Source of the DNA: Siphonodentalium dalli
Lineage: Eukaryota > Mollusca > Scaphopoda > Gadilida > Siphonodentaliidae
Direction: 5' to 3'
DNA: 64,000 bases
Assembly: GCA_032622095.1 (NCBI GenBank)
Contig: CP136063.1
Span: forward strand, 63,131,897 to 63,195,896
Made by a program: the position numbers and the translations under genes
The notes under the pieces: model-generated
The model's input: the letters and a program-made list of their open reading frames with translations, nothing else
Told to the model about the DNA's origin: nothing
Databases searched by the model: none
In this document: piece by piece, positions 10,234 to 21,250 of the stretch
Layout: each line of letters starts with the position of its first letter
Position numbering within the stretch: position 1 is the stretch's first letter

Positions 10234-12027
10234 AGGGGAAGGAAACCCTCAACCAATCAGGCCATTAATATATTTAGTATATCAACCATAGTAGATTAAA
10301 ACACCTCTCATCCCTATTTATGCTCAAACACAACGATATCACATCGCTTAATTCAAAACTCCCACTAACTAGAATGCACTCATAGAGATGCCAACGTGCG
10401 CAAAAATGTAATAAACAATAATTTAAAAAATAATTTCACTGTATTTTACTTAATTTATTTAATTTAATTTAATGTTAGCAAAAAAAGACCATTACCATTT
10501 CTCATTTCATCACAGATAAAAGGCAAATTACTATATTAATCATTTAAGTAATTAAAACAAATTCCATGTTGCCGAAAGGATGAGACTTTAATATCGATTA
10601 CATTTTTTTCAACGGCATATTTTGATTTTGATTTTCCGACAAAGTCAAATTGACCAAAGGAGCAATTACATGTATAAGAAATAATTAATACTATTTGTGT
10701 AAATATTGATAGCAGCCAATATGCAACAATAAATATCAATAATTAATCAATAATTAATCAATAACGATCATTTTGTGTAATTATAAACTCTTCAAACGGT
10801 GTTTGTGTCAACAAATGCGTTTTGTTTTGTGTTACGTCATTCGTCGTATTTGACCCGGAACTCGGCTGAAGGTTAGGCTATTCAGCCTATTGCGTCGAAT
10901 TACGAAATCGCATTTTGGATGTCTCTCTTTTCCCGCACGATAAAAAGAGGTCTTCGCACGAACCAAAAATGATAAAACTTCCCAATTATAAGTAAAAATA
11001 CCCAAATGAAGGAGTCTATGTAGGTCCCGAAGGAGTCTATAGACTCTTTGATGTAGAGTTCTGATGGAGAAAATGTAGGTCGATCTATTTTTGTCATAAC
11101 TCTGACGTAATTCGACCTGGGAGAAAAAATCGAAATCGAGGTTCACTACGAGCGTGCCAGTTTTAAATATAGAAACAGGGAATCCCGACAGATGGCGATA
11201 TCGGCGACAAACAAATAATCGAAAACAACACATAAAATAAACATAGCAAAAACGCGGCACAGTAAAAATGTCAGAACGCCACGAGGTTTTACGTCGTTTT
11301 TGGTGACGTCATGGAGTGAAACGGAGTAGGGTGACACCAAGCTACGTACGAATCTGTCTGATCGCCATAATGTTGCGCGAGCGCACATAATTACGGCGCG
11401 TCCATATTTATAAGATCGTGACGTCACGGCCTCACTTCGTGTTACTCATCCTTAGTACAAATATCTATAAAGGTTATCGAACTGAAATAATTTCGGCGTG
11501 TTTGTTTGTTAACCACGGCCCATTGAAGAATATACACACATGTACATGTATTATAAGCCACAATTATTTAAGTTATAATTTTTGAACAAAGAATTTACGG
11601 CCAGTCAATGGTTGCATAAGATTTGAATGTGACAATCTTTGTCAAACTCAAATGACTTCTACGTGTGCAAATATGACCAAAAAAATAATCTTTCGCGAAC
11701 TAAACTATAATTTATTAACAACAGACAATCATGTATTGCATACAACAAGCATTCAATCTGCTGTTTTATTTTATTTTTTATATAAAAAACAGACTACTCT
11801 ACGCGATACAGCTTAGCGTTAGGCTCGTACGTCACAGACTATAAAGGGAGATAATATTTCTTCTAAAATGGCTACGTCAACTTATTGGCGTAATTGGTTG
11901 TGCGGGTTAGGTTCAGACGCCGTATCTCCGATCACGTGCGGAGATTTGCGCTGAAACTTTACACACAAACAGATAACAGCTTGCTTGATACATATGCCTT
12001 TTCTTTATGCGGTAGTTTCCTTCCCCT
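10234..12027. mobile_element. 1.8-kb TTAA-flanked TIR element (Kolobok or piggyBac style)
   Basis: The left end AGGGGAAGGAAAC follows TTAA at 10230-10233; the right end GTTTCCTTCCCCT precedes TTAA at 12028-12031. TTAA targets are used by piggyBac and Kolobok superfamilies, and an AGGGG start fits Kolobok better. Minus-strand open frames at 10832-11260 and 11146-11427 have no domain I can recognise, so the element looks non-autonomous. A CpG-richer block lies at 10830-11430. Ends are supported by the inverted repeat and TTAA pair; no empty site is available. Confidence 0.7.
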
Positions 12028-12334
12028 TTAAGCACAACGACAGTCCTGTTGATGGAGGAGGGTGGGTTAGCACGGTGTAGTATTTTTGGGGTCCTATATT
12101 AACCCCCAAGGCATACTATTGGTCTACCTGTTCTCAGTCTCAGTCATCACAATTCACACAGTACATACCATGATTTTCTGAGCTCTGAGCTGCCGGGCCG
12201 GCCCAAGATCTTCATCTGTGATCCTTCCTTGGTGAGATTCTAACAACAACTGAACAACTGAGATGAGACTGAGGGCAGAGGGTGACCTGGGATAATTACT
12301 CACCCAGTCACACCTCATGGGTCATGCCATGATT

Positions 12335-12381
12335 GTATCATTATCCGTTGATCCCCAGTTATGCTGGGTGAAGTCAGATAA
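12335..12381 (-). repeat. 47-bp exact copy of a LINE segment
   Basis: These 47 bp, starting gtatcattatccgttg and ending gaagtcagataa, match 27307-27353 without a mismatch by eye, while flanks do not match. In the LINE at 27.3 kb the minus strand is open here (reads FTQHNWGSTDND). The rest of 12032-12686 holds nothing I recognise. Confidence 0.6.
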
Positions 12382-12686
12382 GAGAGATATCTTTATTACC
12401 TCCAAGTATAGGAGAGACCGATACACATGACATATAAATACAGTTGGATTAAAGTGGGCTCCCCTGACCAATGTGGTGGGCCGTTATGTACAAGTATGGA
12501 GAGGTGTTGGAAACCACGAGAGTGAAGCATATATGCATTTGAATGTTCACAACAGCTTTTGTTGCAGGAAAATCTGATTTGTCCAACAGATATGACAGTT
12601 AGTCGTTACAACATGCGTGGATGTTGAGAAGATAATTACAATGGACGAGGCACTGGTTGCTGTACGCCATTCCTTAGCATTGTGCT

Positions 12687-14230
12687 GTAGACCGGCCCCC
12701 AGATGAGGGTAGTGTCACACGAAAGGGTAGAAATTTTGACGCTATCTCCAATTATCCTTGCCCCATGGGGGTTCCAAAACACTGAGGTATCCAGGGCGGA
12801 GCAGGTGGAAAATATATTTTTTTGACCTTTTTGACCTGCAAATTTCAGTATAATCAGGAAAACCAATAAAGTAAGACAAATGTTGAATAAAATGTACTTG
12901 AATATCAGATACTTATTCTATCTGGGTTGCTTAACATTTATGATCTGCAAAAAGTTATATTTTCCAACAATTTTTGTGAAAAATTCACGAAAATACCAAA
13001 AAAATGCATAAATTGCAGTGCTTTTTCAAAAAGGTTTTCCAGAAGATTTCCTATAAAATTTTCATTTTTTCGAATAAAGCTCTCGTTGGTGCATCACAAT
13101 TTTCAGCATTATATACCTGATTTATTAATATCAACATCACAAGCAATGATATCCAAGAAGCCGAGATATTTCAAAAAACTTAACCCACCCCCCTAAAACT
13201 GATTTTCTATCTGAAAATACCTATTAAGTCAGAATAGCCCGTTTTCATTCCTTTTTTTAACCAGTTCAAAGTCTTATCATATATCATGGAATTAGTATGT
13301 ATCTGAGGAGGTTTATGTTATGATAGAGTCTATTATGTTTAAATATTAGATTTTTTTGGGGGTAAATTAGCTAAAATCTTGATTATTTTTAAGTGAAAAA
13401 TGTTTGAAAAATTCCCATGACTGTCAGCTTTATGGATACAGCTGCACAACATGCACCACAATAAGCATAAATTCTTCGCCAATATCGGACATGAAATGCT
13501 ATAATCATGTACCAGACCAGAATTAAGAAATAAAGTAAAACTTATCCCTACCCCAAGATAGTATTCTCAAAGCTTTCAATTTTATGCTATACTAAACTCG
13601 AAAGGTCGTTCATACTAGTTGATAAAATTCATATCATAAATCACAACAGTTCTGCCCACGGATCATGTAATCTCATCTTCACTATCACTGTCAATTACAT
13701 CAAATGTGATGGTATCAGTCAATAGAATTTCTGTGCAACATCTTACGGGAAAGAATGGTTCAAACAACTCAGACTGCCTATCGGCCGTCCATCTATGAAG
13801 TGCTACACCGGGAGTGGTTGATTTGGCAATGGTTGCAAGTCTCTACTGTTTTGCTATCATGTTGGCTTGTTTTGAGTGTAGAATTAAAGATTCCTCACAT
13901 GGTGGAAGTGCAGAAAGATCAACTACCTTTTGCTGATTCTCGAACTTCTGCTGGAACTTTACCCACCTAGCTTAATTCACTTTTCTCGAATTTGGACCAT
14001 ACATGTATAAGGCACATGTTAACTCCTTGATCGTATTAAGCGTGTCACTGTCCAAATCCCAATTCGTTCCTAAATAAGCCATGACTTCCATATATCTTGA
14101 TGGTCTTTCCAGCAACTTCCAGAAGTGTTCTTTTTCCTTTTCGGAACAACGATGAAAGGTAATTATTATCTGTGAAGGAATGGAACACAACAACTGCATT
14201 CTTCTGTATATTTGGCTGCCAAAATGTGGA
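12687..14230 (+). repeat. Left arm of a giant inverted repeat
   Basis: Reads gtagaccggcccccagatga at its outer end; the inverse ends at 18056. Arms of about 1.5 kb match throughout with scattered substitutions and small indels (about 10 percent by eye). Examples are the tgctccgccctgg block, the atatacctgatttattaat block, and the relic domain near the inner end. Arms enclose about 2.4 kb that includes a minisatellite. It may be the TIR of a large element or two opposed copies of one element. Confidence 0.85.
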
Positions 14231-14316
14231 AGTGGTAGATATTGACCCAGCGTGTCCCGCAATCGCTTAGAAGTTGTGGTTGGTGTATAAAATTGGCTAT
14301 TCTGCCTTCTATACAT
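13755..14316 (-). pseudogene. Relic of a repeat-associated invertebrate protein family (left arm)
   Basis: The minus strand reads MEVMAYLGTNWDLDSDTLNT then IKELTCALYMYGPNSRKVN, a stop, and further down LHSKQANMIAKQ and TTPGVALHRWTADRQ in successive frames. The order (helical block ending in C.LY, then VN, then L-H-x-x-x-A-N, then a GW block) resembles a family of uncharacterised, highly multicopy invertebrate proteins I have seen but cannot name. The right arm carries the same text. Stops and frameshifts make it a pseudogene. Function unknown. Confidence 0.45.
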
Positions 14317-14889
14317 TGAACACTAACATGTCTGATGCACCTTAGTTAATTTTTACTATTGTCACCACTGACATTACCAGAAGTATTGGATTTTTCTCTC
14401 ACAAACTTGATATAAATAATGGCAAAAAAAATTCAAGTAAAATGTAACTATGTTTGGTATGAAAGGTGTTTATTGTTTTGATCTACCTTAAATGTGTCAC
14501 ACTAATGTGTTTATAAACCAAATTACTCAAAATGGCTTCCAAAATGGCAACCATTTTTCACATATATTCTCTGTGTTTCCGAAAATGTAGCAAATTGTGA
14601 CTCACTTCGTTATTTTACATGTTAGCTAATCAATTGACAACTAAATGTTCTATTCTGGTTGTCCCATTTCCTTGTGGGGCATAACAAATTAATTTTAAAG
14701 TTGCCTTATCCCCCCCCCCCCGAAGAACCTCTTTTTGGATACTGGCTATATTTTTTTTAATAAATGAGCAGAACTTGGAAATGGAACTGAACTGAATCAT
14801 AATCTGTGGCTATGCTGGCCTATTAGGATAAAAAATTGATCAACATGATACAGGGTGGAGGTCAACATGGCAACCAGGGAGTTACCGTG

Positions 14890-16420
14890 TGGTCATAGGT
14901 GAGGTGAATATGTATAATGGGAGTTATTGTATGGTCATGAATGATGCGAACAGCTGTACATGGTTAGCTATATGGTCATGAATGGGGTAGCCATGGTGAG
15001 ATGTATAGGTATGCAAGGAGTGAGTGTATGGTCATGTGTGAGGTGAATAGGTATACAGGGAGTGACTGTATGGTTGTATGGTTATATGACTACCCTGTAC
15101 AGGTGTACACAATGTGGCTCAATGGACATTGTTGTGGTTAATGTAAATAACGAGAGTACATGTACTAACATGGCCATATGTGTTTTTATGTATATATGGA
15201 GTGACTGTATGGTCATGGGTGGGATGTACAGGTGTACCTTGTGTGGCTGTATTGTCACAGGTGGGTGTATATGTATACATGTGTTGTCTGTATGATCATG
15301 GTGGGGTGAATGGATAAATAGATGTGCAGCTATGTGTAATGCGTATAGGTGTACATCGAATGGCAGTAGTCATAATGTGTATATGTGTAACTGATATGTG
15401 CTGAATGGTCATTGACGAGCATGTGGATGGTCATGTGTGGATGTGTATATGTATATATCGAGTGGCTATATGGCTATTGACATGGCAAATATGTATAGTG
15501 AGTGACTCTATGGCCAATAGTGAGGTGAATATGTTTTCAGGGAGTGACTGTATGGCCAATGGTGATGTGAACAGGTATACAAGGAGTGACTGTATGGTCA
15601 TGAATGTGGTGAATAGGTATACAGGGAGTGACTATATGGTCATGGGTCAGGTGTAGGAGTTTACCTGGTGTGGCTGTATGGTCATGTGTATGGTATACAG
15701 GTATACACAAGAGTGGCTGTATGGTTATGGAGAGGTATGTGAGTGGCTATATCACCATTAGTGATGTGCATATGTTTACCTGGAGTTATTCTATGGTCAT
15801 GGTTGGGGTATATGTATATCTTGCGTGGCTATTTTGCCATGGGTTTGGTGAACATTTATACAGCGAGTGATGTATGACCAACAGTGAGGTAAATATATAT
15901 AGGTATACAATGATTAACTGTATGATCATGAATGTGTTGAATAGGTACACAGGGGGTGGCTATATGGTCATGGGTTAGGTGTATGCGTATAACTAGTATG
16001 CCTATATGAGCATGTGTGGAGTGTACAGATATACACGAGTGTGGATATATATGGTCATGGGTGAGGGATACATATATAAAGCAAGTGGCTATATGGCCAA
16101 TGGTGAGATGCATATCATGGTCATAGATGGGGTGTATATGTTTATCTTGAATGGCTATTTTGTCCATGGCGAATAGGTACTAAGTATACAGGGAGTGACC
16201 GTATGGCCAATGGTGAGATGAATAGGTATACAAGGATTGACTTATGATCAGGACAGTGGTGAATAGGTATACAGGGAGTGATTATATGGTCATGGGTCAG
16301 GTGTATGTGTATAGAGTGAGTGACTATCTTGACATTTGTATTGTGTTTATGTGTATATATGGAGTGACTGTGTGTTACTGGGTTGATTGTACATGTGTAT
16401 CTTGGGTTGCTAATTTGCTT
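14890..16420. repeat. Degenerate minisatellite between the inverted arms
   Basis: Some 1.5 kb of tandem units of roughly 40-50 bp share ggagtgactgtatggtcatg, then gggtgaggtg and ataggtatacag. Units vary in length and sequence, for example agtgactatatggtcatgg and tggctgtatggtcatgtg. The array keeps several frames open on both strands, which explains open frames such as 15062-15870 and 15856-16498; none is a credible protein. The 14330-14890 stretch before it is unassigned and contains a C12 run at 14710-14721. Confidence 0.8.
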
Positions 16421-16576
16421 TCCACAATAACTCAACGATATATTAATCGATAGAGAGGTCATGTCAGAGAGTTCTCCATCTTGATGGTGTTTATGCACGA
16501 TGGAGGAAACGTCAAATGATTTCCCCCTGATAATAGTTAATAATTTTTTATGCTAATGGGCAGGTGATTCAAGTCA

Positions 16577-16985
16577 GTGATATCGAGATTTCAAATATAC
16601 AGGAGAATGCACTTATCCAGGGTTCCATTCATTCACATTCCTTCGCTGGAAAGATGGTCAAAATATATGGAAGTCATGGCTTATTTAGGAACGATTTGGA
16701 TTTTGGACAGTGACACGCTTACTACACTCGAGGAGTTAGCATGTGCCTTGTGTTCAACTTTCGAGAAAAGTGAATCAAGCTAGGCGAATAATGTTCCAGC
16801 AGAAGTTCGAGAATCTGTAGAATGTACTTGATCTTTCTGCACTTCCATCATGTGAGGAATCTTTAATTCTACACTCAAAACGAGCCAACATGATAGCAAA
16901 ACAGTGGAGACATGCAACCGTTGCCAAATCAACCACTCCCGGTGTAGCACTTCATGGATGGACGGCTGATAGGCAGCCAGAGTTG
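16577..16985 (+). pseudogene. Relic of the same invertebrate protein family (right arm)
   Basis: The plus strand reads YMEVMAYLGTIWILDSDTLT and LEELACALC, then in another frame LHSKRANMIAKQWRHATVAK and TTPGVALHGWTADRQPEL. This copy keeps residues lost in the left arm (AKQW where the left has a stop), so the two copies decayed separately after the inverted duplication. Function unknown. Confidence 0.45.
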
Positions 16986-18056
16986 TAAGATGTTGCACAT
17001 AAATTCTATTGACTGTTACCATCACATTTGATGAAATTGACAGTGACAGTGAAGATGAGATTGCATAATCCGTGGGCAGAACTATTGCAATTTATGATAT
17101 GAATTCTATCAACTAGTATGAACGACCTTTCTAGTTTAGTATAGCATAAAATTGAAAGCATTGAGAACACTATCTTGGGGTAGGGTTAAGTTTTACTTTA
17201 TTTCTTAATTCTGGTCTGGTACATGATTATAGCATTTCATGTCTGATATTGGGAAAGAATTTATGCTCACTGTGGTGCATATTGTGCAGCTGTATCCGTA
17301 AAACTGACAAAGTCATGGGAATTTTTCAGAAATGTTTAACTTAAAAATAAGAATTGTTTTAGCTAATTTACCCCAAAAAAATCAAAATTTAAACACAAAT
17401 AGACTCTACCAAAACATAAACCTCCTCAGATATATGCTAATTCCATGATATATGATAAGACTCTGAATTGGTTAACAAAATGGAACGAAAACGGGCTATT
17501 CTGACTTGACAGGTATTTTCAGATAGAAAATCAATTTTAGGGGGGTGGGTTAAGTTATTGGAAATATCGTGGCTTGTTGGAAATCATTGCTGCTGAAGTT
17601 GATATTAATAAATCAGGTATATAATGCTGAAAATTTTGATGCACCACTGAGAGCTTTATACCAAAAAATGAAAATTTTATAGGAAATCTTCTTGAAAACC
17701 TTTTTTGAAAAAGCACTGCAATTTATGCATTTTTTGGGGATTTTCGTGAATTTTTCACAAAAATTGTTGGATAATATAACTTTTTGCACATTACAAATGT
17801 TAAGCAACCCAGATAGAATAAGTATATGATATTCAAGTAGATTTAATTTAACATTTGTCTTATTTTATTGGTATTGCTGATTATACTGAAATTTGCAGGT
17901 CAAAAACACCAAAAAGGTAAAAAAAAAATATTTTCCACCTGCTCCGCCCTGGATACCTCAGTGTTTTGGAACCCACATGGGGCAAGGATAATTGGAGATA
18001 GCGTCAAAATTTCTACCCTTTCGTGTGACACTACCCTCATCTGGGGGCCGGTCTAC
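16580..18056 (-). repeat. Right arm of the giant inverted repeat
   Basis: Inverse of 12687-14230. The outer end ggccggtctac reaches 18056, where it abuts (and slightly overlaps) the last codons of the minus-strand LINE frame at 18057-18325. Inner similarity fades near caaatatacaggagaatgca at about 16590. Compared with the left arm it lacks about 60 bp near 16640. Confidence 0.85.
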
Positions 18057-18325
18057 TGAGAACGTACAGGAACTTCGCAGAATATAGTACTAGTTCCTTG
18101 AGGCAGTGAGATATGTGTTCTGTTAGGGTTTCCAGAGAACTTCCGAGGAGGGTTGCTACCAGGTCATCTCTGGCTAACGACGCAAGGTGAAAATATTCGG
18201 GTATGCCGAAACGAGAGATAATCCCTTCCCCAAAAGAGTTTCTAATAATGAGTGCGGTTGGAGAAGAGCATACGAACATGGCGTGGTCGATTTCGTTCGA
18301 GTACACTTCGCTGCAGAGATGACAC
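18057..18325 (-). pseudogene. C-terminal piece of the LINE split by the LTR element
   Basis: The minus strand continues the frame interrupted at 25515: it opens with C-H-L-C-S-E and a downstream H (a zinc-binding CCH-like pattern usual near the end of non-LTR ORF2 proteins) and closes VLSRPAPR near 18040. Removing the LTR element restores one uninterrupted frame across the junction, which shows that the LTR element inserted into the LINE and not the reverse. Confidence 0.75.
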
Positions 18326-19136
18326 TGTGGCGATCTGTGCTTTATCTGAAAGAACTGCCATCTTTAAACTCTCTGAAAAATCACATAGTCTCTGAACCAA
18401 AACGAAAACCCCAGCGAACGTCGTTCTCGCGTTCTTGTAAAACTATTCAGTTCATTACGTCGTGAAATTCGTTATCTTTTGATATAGTTTATTGAAATAT
18501 CTTCCTTAATATATTTTTGATAGATTTACAAATTATACCAAAAAGTTACAAATTAATTACTAATTCTAGTCGTATACATTATATATTTTTGGTGCTTTCA
18601 TTTACATAATATTTAGTGATTGTTAGTTCAAAACATTATACAAACCTCATATTTACTAACTTTTGAGTAGTTGGGTCAAGTTTGTGGCTTGCTAAATGTA
18701 TTGCTCATACAGATCACCTTCTGTGGGTAAATTGAAAACGATCGACTCGTTTGTTTTACCTCCATTATGTGTCCAGAAAGTTCTGCTATTTTTGCGGGTC
18801 TTTAGACCTTAATTTATAATTAGAAGTTCTTCCACATTGGAGACTGGAGTAAAATGGTTGTATCGTATCCATATTAATGGATTGTTTTTTCGAGAGCACT
18901 TAGCTCTTTAGACCTTTCAGTAATACTGTAACATTACAGTGCATTTAATTATCATTAACACTGTAGCTCGTGAATGACATTAATGTCAATCACACTGTAG
19001 TTTATTTATCTGGAGTTTACCTGGAATTTTGGATATAGTATGATTTATAGTAATTTTGTATTAGATATGGGTTTTTCCGAGAATTGTACCAGTTTTAACA
19101 TTGGTTTAGTCACAAGATAGGCCATACAACTTCTGA
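18326..19136 (+). repeat. Left LTR (portion shared with the right LTR)
   Basis: Starts TGTGGCGATCTGTGC after the target sequence gacac. The part shared with the right LTR ends ttctgaaca near 19139. The sequence up to 19267, ending gctaca just before the primer site, probably also belongs to the LTR because a primer site normally lies within a few bases of the LTR end; it would make a 942-bp TG...CA repeat. Confidence 0.8.
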
Positions 19137-19270
19137 ACATAGTATTATTGTTGTTGTCATGATTATTTCATATGTTATTACTATATAAAGTATGTTAACC
19201 AAAGTTTCGGTTATTCTTCTAATGTGGGGTTCTAAACGGGCTAGATATAATTTATAGAACCGCTACATTT

Positions 19271-19288
19271 TGGGGGCTCGTCCAGGAT
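19271..19288 (+). promoter_or_regulatory. Primer-binding site, proline tRNA type
   Basis: TGGGGGCTCGTCCAGGAT differs at one base from the 18-base complement of the tRNA-Pro 3-prime end used by many gamma-type retroviruses and some retroelements. It lies 134 bases after the end of the sequence shared by the two LTRs. Confidence 0.7.
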
Positions 19289-19354
19289 TTATTTCTGTGA
19301 ACATTATCAGAAATTATTTAATAAAATTTATTATTTTGAATTCTCTCATTCAAA

Positions 19355-20188
19355 ATGGAGAGACTTATTGATTTAGATACACCTATATCTTCTGCAAGAA
19401 GTAGTATTTGTTCATTTTTGAGACCAAGCGAGGCAGATCCAAATTCCAGATCTTTCTCGAGTTTGAGTCCTGTAATGGGTTCAGAAACGAGTACTCAGTA
19501 TCAGGGACTCCCTAATACCATGGGAAATTACGTATGTACAACATCACCACAAAACATTTGTCAACCTCCACATTCTGCTAGCTTTACTGAGTCCAAAAAT
19601 TATACAGGGTTGTGGGATATGGACTATTTAAATGGTTACAATGCTCAGCATACCAATTTTGCTGCAATTGACAATAGTAGACACCATTCACATGATATGT
19701 TTGGTAGCTATTCCAGGGAACAAAGTAAATCTAATTCAGGTTTCAGGGATCATTCCACGCCTAATCAACACAATTGGGATCAGAATACTGTTCCAAAGAG
19801 TATTCTTTCTAATGGGCCATACACACAGTTAAAATCATTTGAAATTCCTAAACAGGTATCATTCAACCACTGTCCAAATGATTCTAATATTTCATGTGTT
19901 CCTGACACCCCTCCTGGATATCAGGGATGTAACTTTCGTAGTAATCAAGGGCCATGTCAGAGTAGTACACCTGTTTTAAGGGAACAATGGGTCAAAATGG
20001 AATATTTGTTCCAGATACACCAGTTAGTGGTACTTCCTATAGAGGGGATAGTTTTCAACATCAGGGTTATAGGCCTAAAATGGATAAATTTGATGGCAAG
20101 GAAAATTGGGATGAGTATTTGGCTCTATTTGAAATGGTTGCATCATACAACAACTGGAATTATACCGAGAAGGCTCAACAAATATTAA
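19355..20188 (+). pseudogene. gag N-terminal region
   Basis: The frame opens at ATGGAGAGACTTATTG shortly after the primer site and is rich in S, N, Q and P with no folded-domain signature, as is usual for the N-terminal part of long gypsy-like Gag proteins. Meaningful reading ends near 19985, where a frameshift moves the continuation to the next frame; the remaining residues to 20188 are out-of-frame. Confidence 0.65.
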
Positions 20189-20637
20189 TGCATCTTAAAG
20201 GGGAGGCCCGAAGTGTAATAGTTGAGTTAGAACAGGCAGATAGATATGATTATGATGTAGTAATTGCTACATTGAACCGAATGTATAAAGCCAAAGATGG
20301 ACTTGTAGCCAACTACAAGTTTCAACAAAGACTCAGGTTACCAGGTGAAAGTATCAAAAAGTATGGGTATGATTTAAAGCGACTCTGTATGCTTGAATTC
20401 CCAGACATGCCATCAGTACACCGAGATACAATACTATTACAGCAGTTTATCAAAGGTTGTGAAGATGAAGAAATGGAGAAATGTCTATTTATGAGTAAAG
20501 TCAATACTTTTGAAGAAGCTCTTACGGCTGCTATACAATTGGAAACATTTAAATCTGCACGAAAAATTAGGAAACCGGATATTTTCAAACATATTTCATC
20601 AATAACTGAGAAATTGGAACCTTCACCAAGATTATAA
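19987..20637 (+). pseudogene. gag capsid-like region
   Basis: The frame contains a retrotransposon Gag capsid pattern: MDKFDGKENWDEYLALFE, then a W-N-Y-T-E-KA block, LMHLKGEARSVI, then YKFQQRLRLPGESIKKYGYD and LQQFIKGC. This is the family-typical F-G-x-x-W...L...L-x-G-x-A order. The frame ends KLEPSPRL near 20637 where a second shift occurs before the zinc knuckle. Confidence 0.75.
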
Positions 20638-20644
20638 TGTAAAT

Positions 20645-20860
20645 TTGAATGTCCAGTCTAAGAATTCAAATGGTGATGTTAAATTGGACAAATTGATAGG
20701 TCTTTTGGAAAGAAGTTTTACTGAAAAACCAAATTATAATAGGGATATTATTTGTCATATTTGTAATCAGAAGGGTCACAAGGCACCCTTTTGTCCCAGT
20801 AGACAAGTAAAGGACACAGGGTTGAACTTGCGGCCAAAAGTTCAGCCCCAGAGAAAGTAA
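20645..20860 (+). pseudogene. gag nucleocapsid zinc knuckle
   Basis: Contains one CCHC knuckle, CHICNQKGHKAPFC, with exact C-x2-C-x4-H-x4-C spacing, expected to bind the element RNA during packaging. It is followed by a stop at about 20858; the protease continues in another frame, which could be a normal gag-pol shift or damage. Confidence 0.75.
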
Positions 20861-20869
20861 CTCCTCCAT

Positions 20870-21250
20870 TAAAATTAGGTTCTTGCCTATTTTTGAACAT
20901 AGAGTTAAATGGTCGAAATTGTGAAATGCATTTGGATACAGGATCAAAGTATAATCTTCTGTCAAGGCATGTTGTTAGAAATATGGTTTCTAGAGTAGAC
21001 ACTGCTGATAACTGTCCTGCTTTAGTAACTGTAGATGGTAAGCCACTTAAAATCGAGGGCAGTTTAACACTTCCATTTCAGGTTGGTAGCCAGTCATTTG
21101 TGCAAGATTTTCTTGTAGCTGACATTAATTCACTGCAAGGTATATTGGGTATGGAGTTTTTGCAGTCCAATCAGGCAGTGATTGATTTTGCTCATGATCA
21201 GTTGATGGTTAATGGGCATTCCATTCCTGTTCATCAAGAGGTTTATTTCA
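20870..21250 (+). pseudogene. pol aspartic protease
   Basis: Retropepsin signature HLDTGSKYNLLSRHV at about 20925-20970 (D-T-G-S catalytic loop), followed by ILGMEFLQSNQAVIDF, the family flap-to-C-terminal G-M-x-F block. The domain seems complete. Immediately after it (about 21240-21250) the sequence jumps into the middle of the reverse transcriptase, so the linker and the fingers of RT are gone. Confidence 0.75.

Noticed and set aside
10832-11427. Overlapping minus-strand frames of 142 and 93 residues as a transposase
   Set aside because: No DDE, zinc-binding or helix-turn-helix pattern that I can recognise; the rest of the element is non-coding.
15062-16498. Several open frames in the minisatellite on both strands
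   Set aside because: Produced by tandem units free of stops; no domain and no consistent frame.
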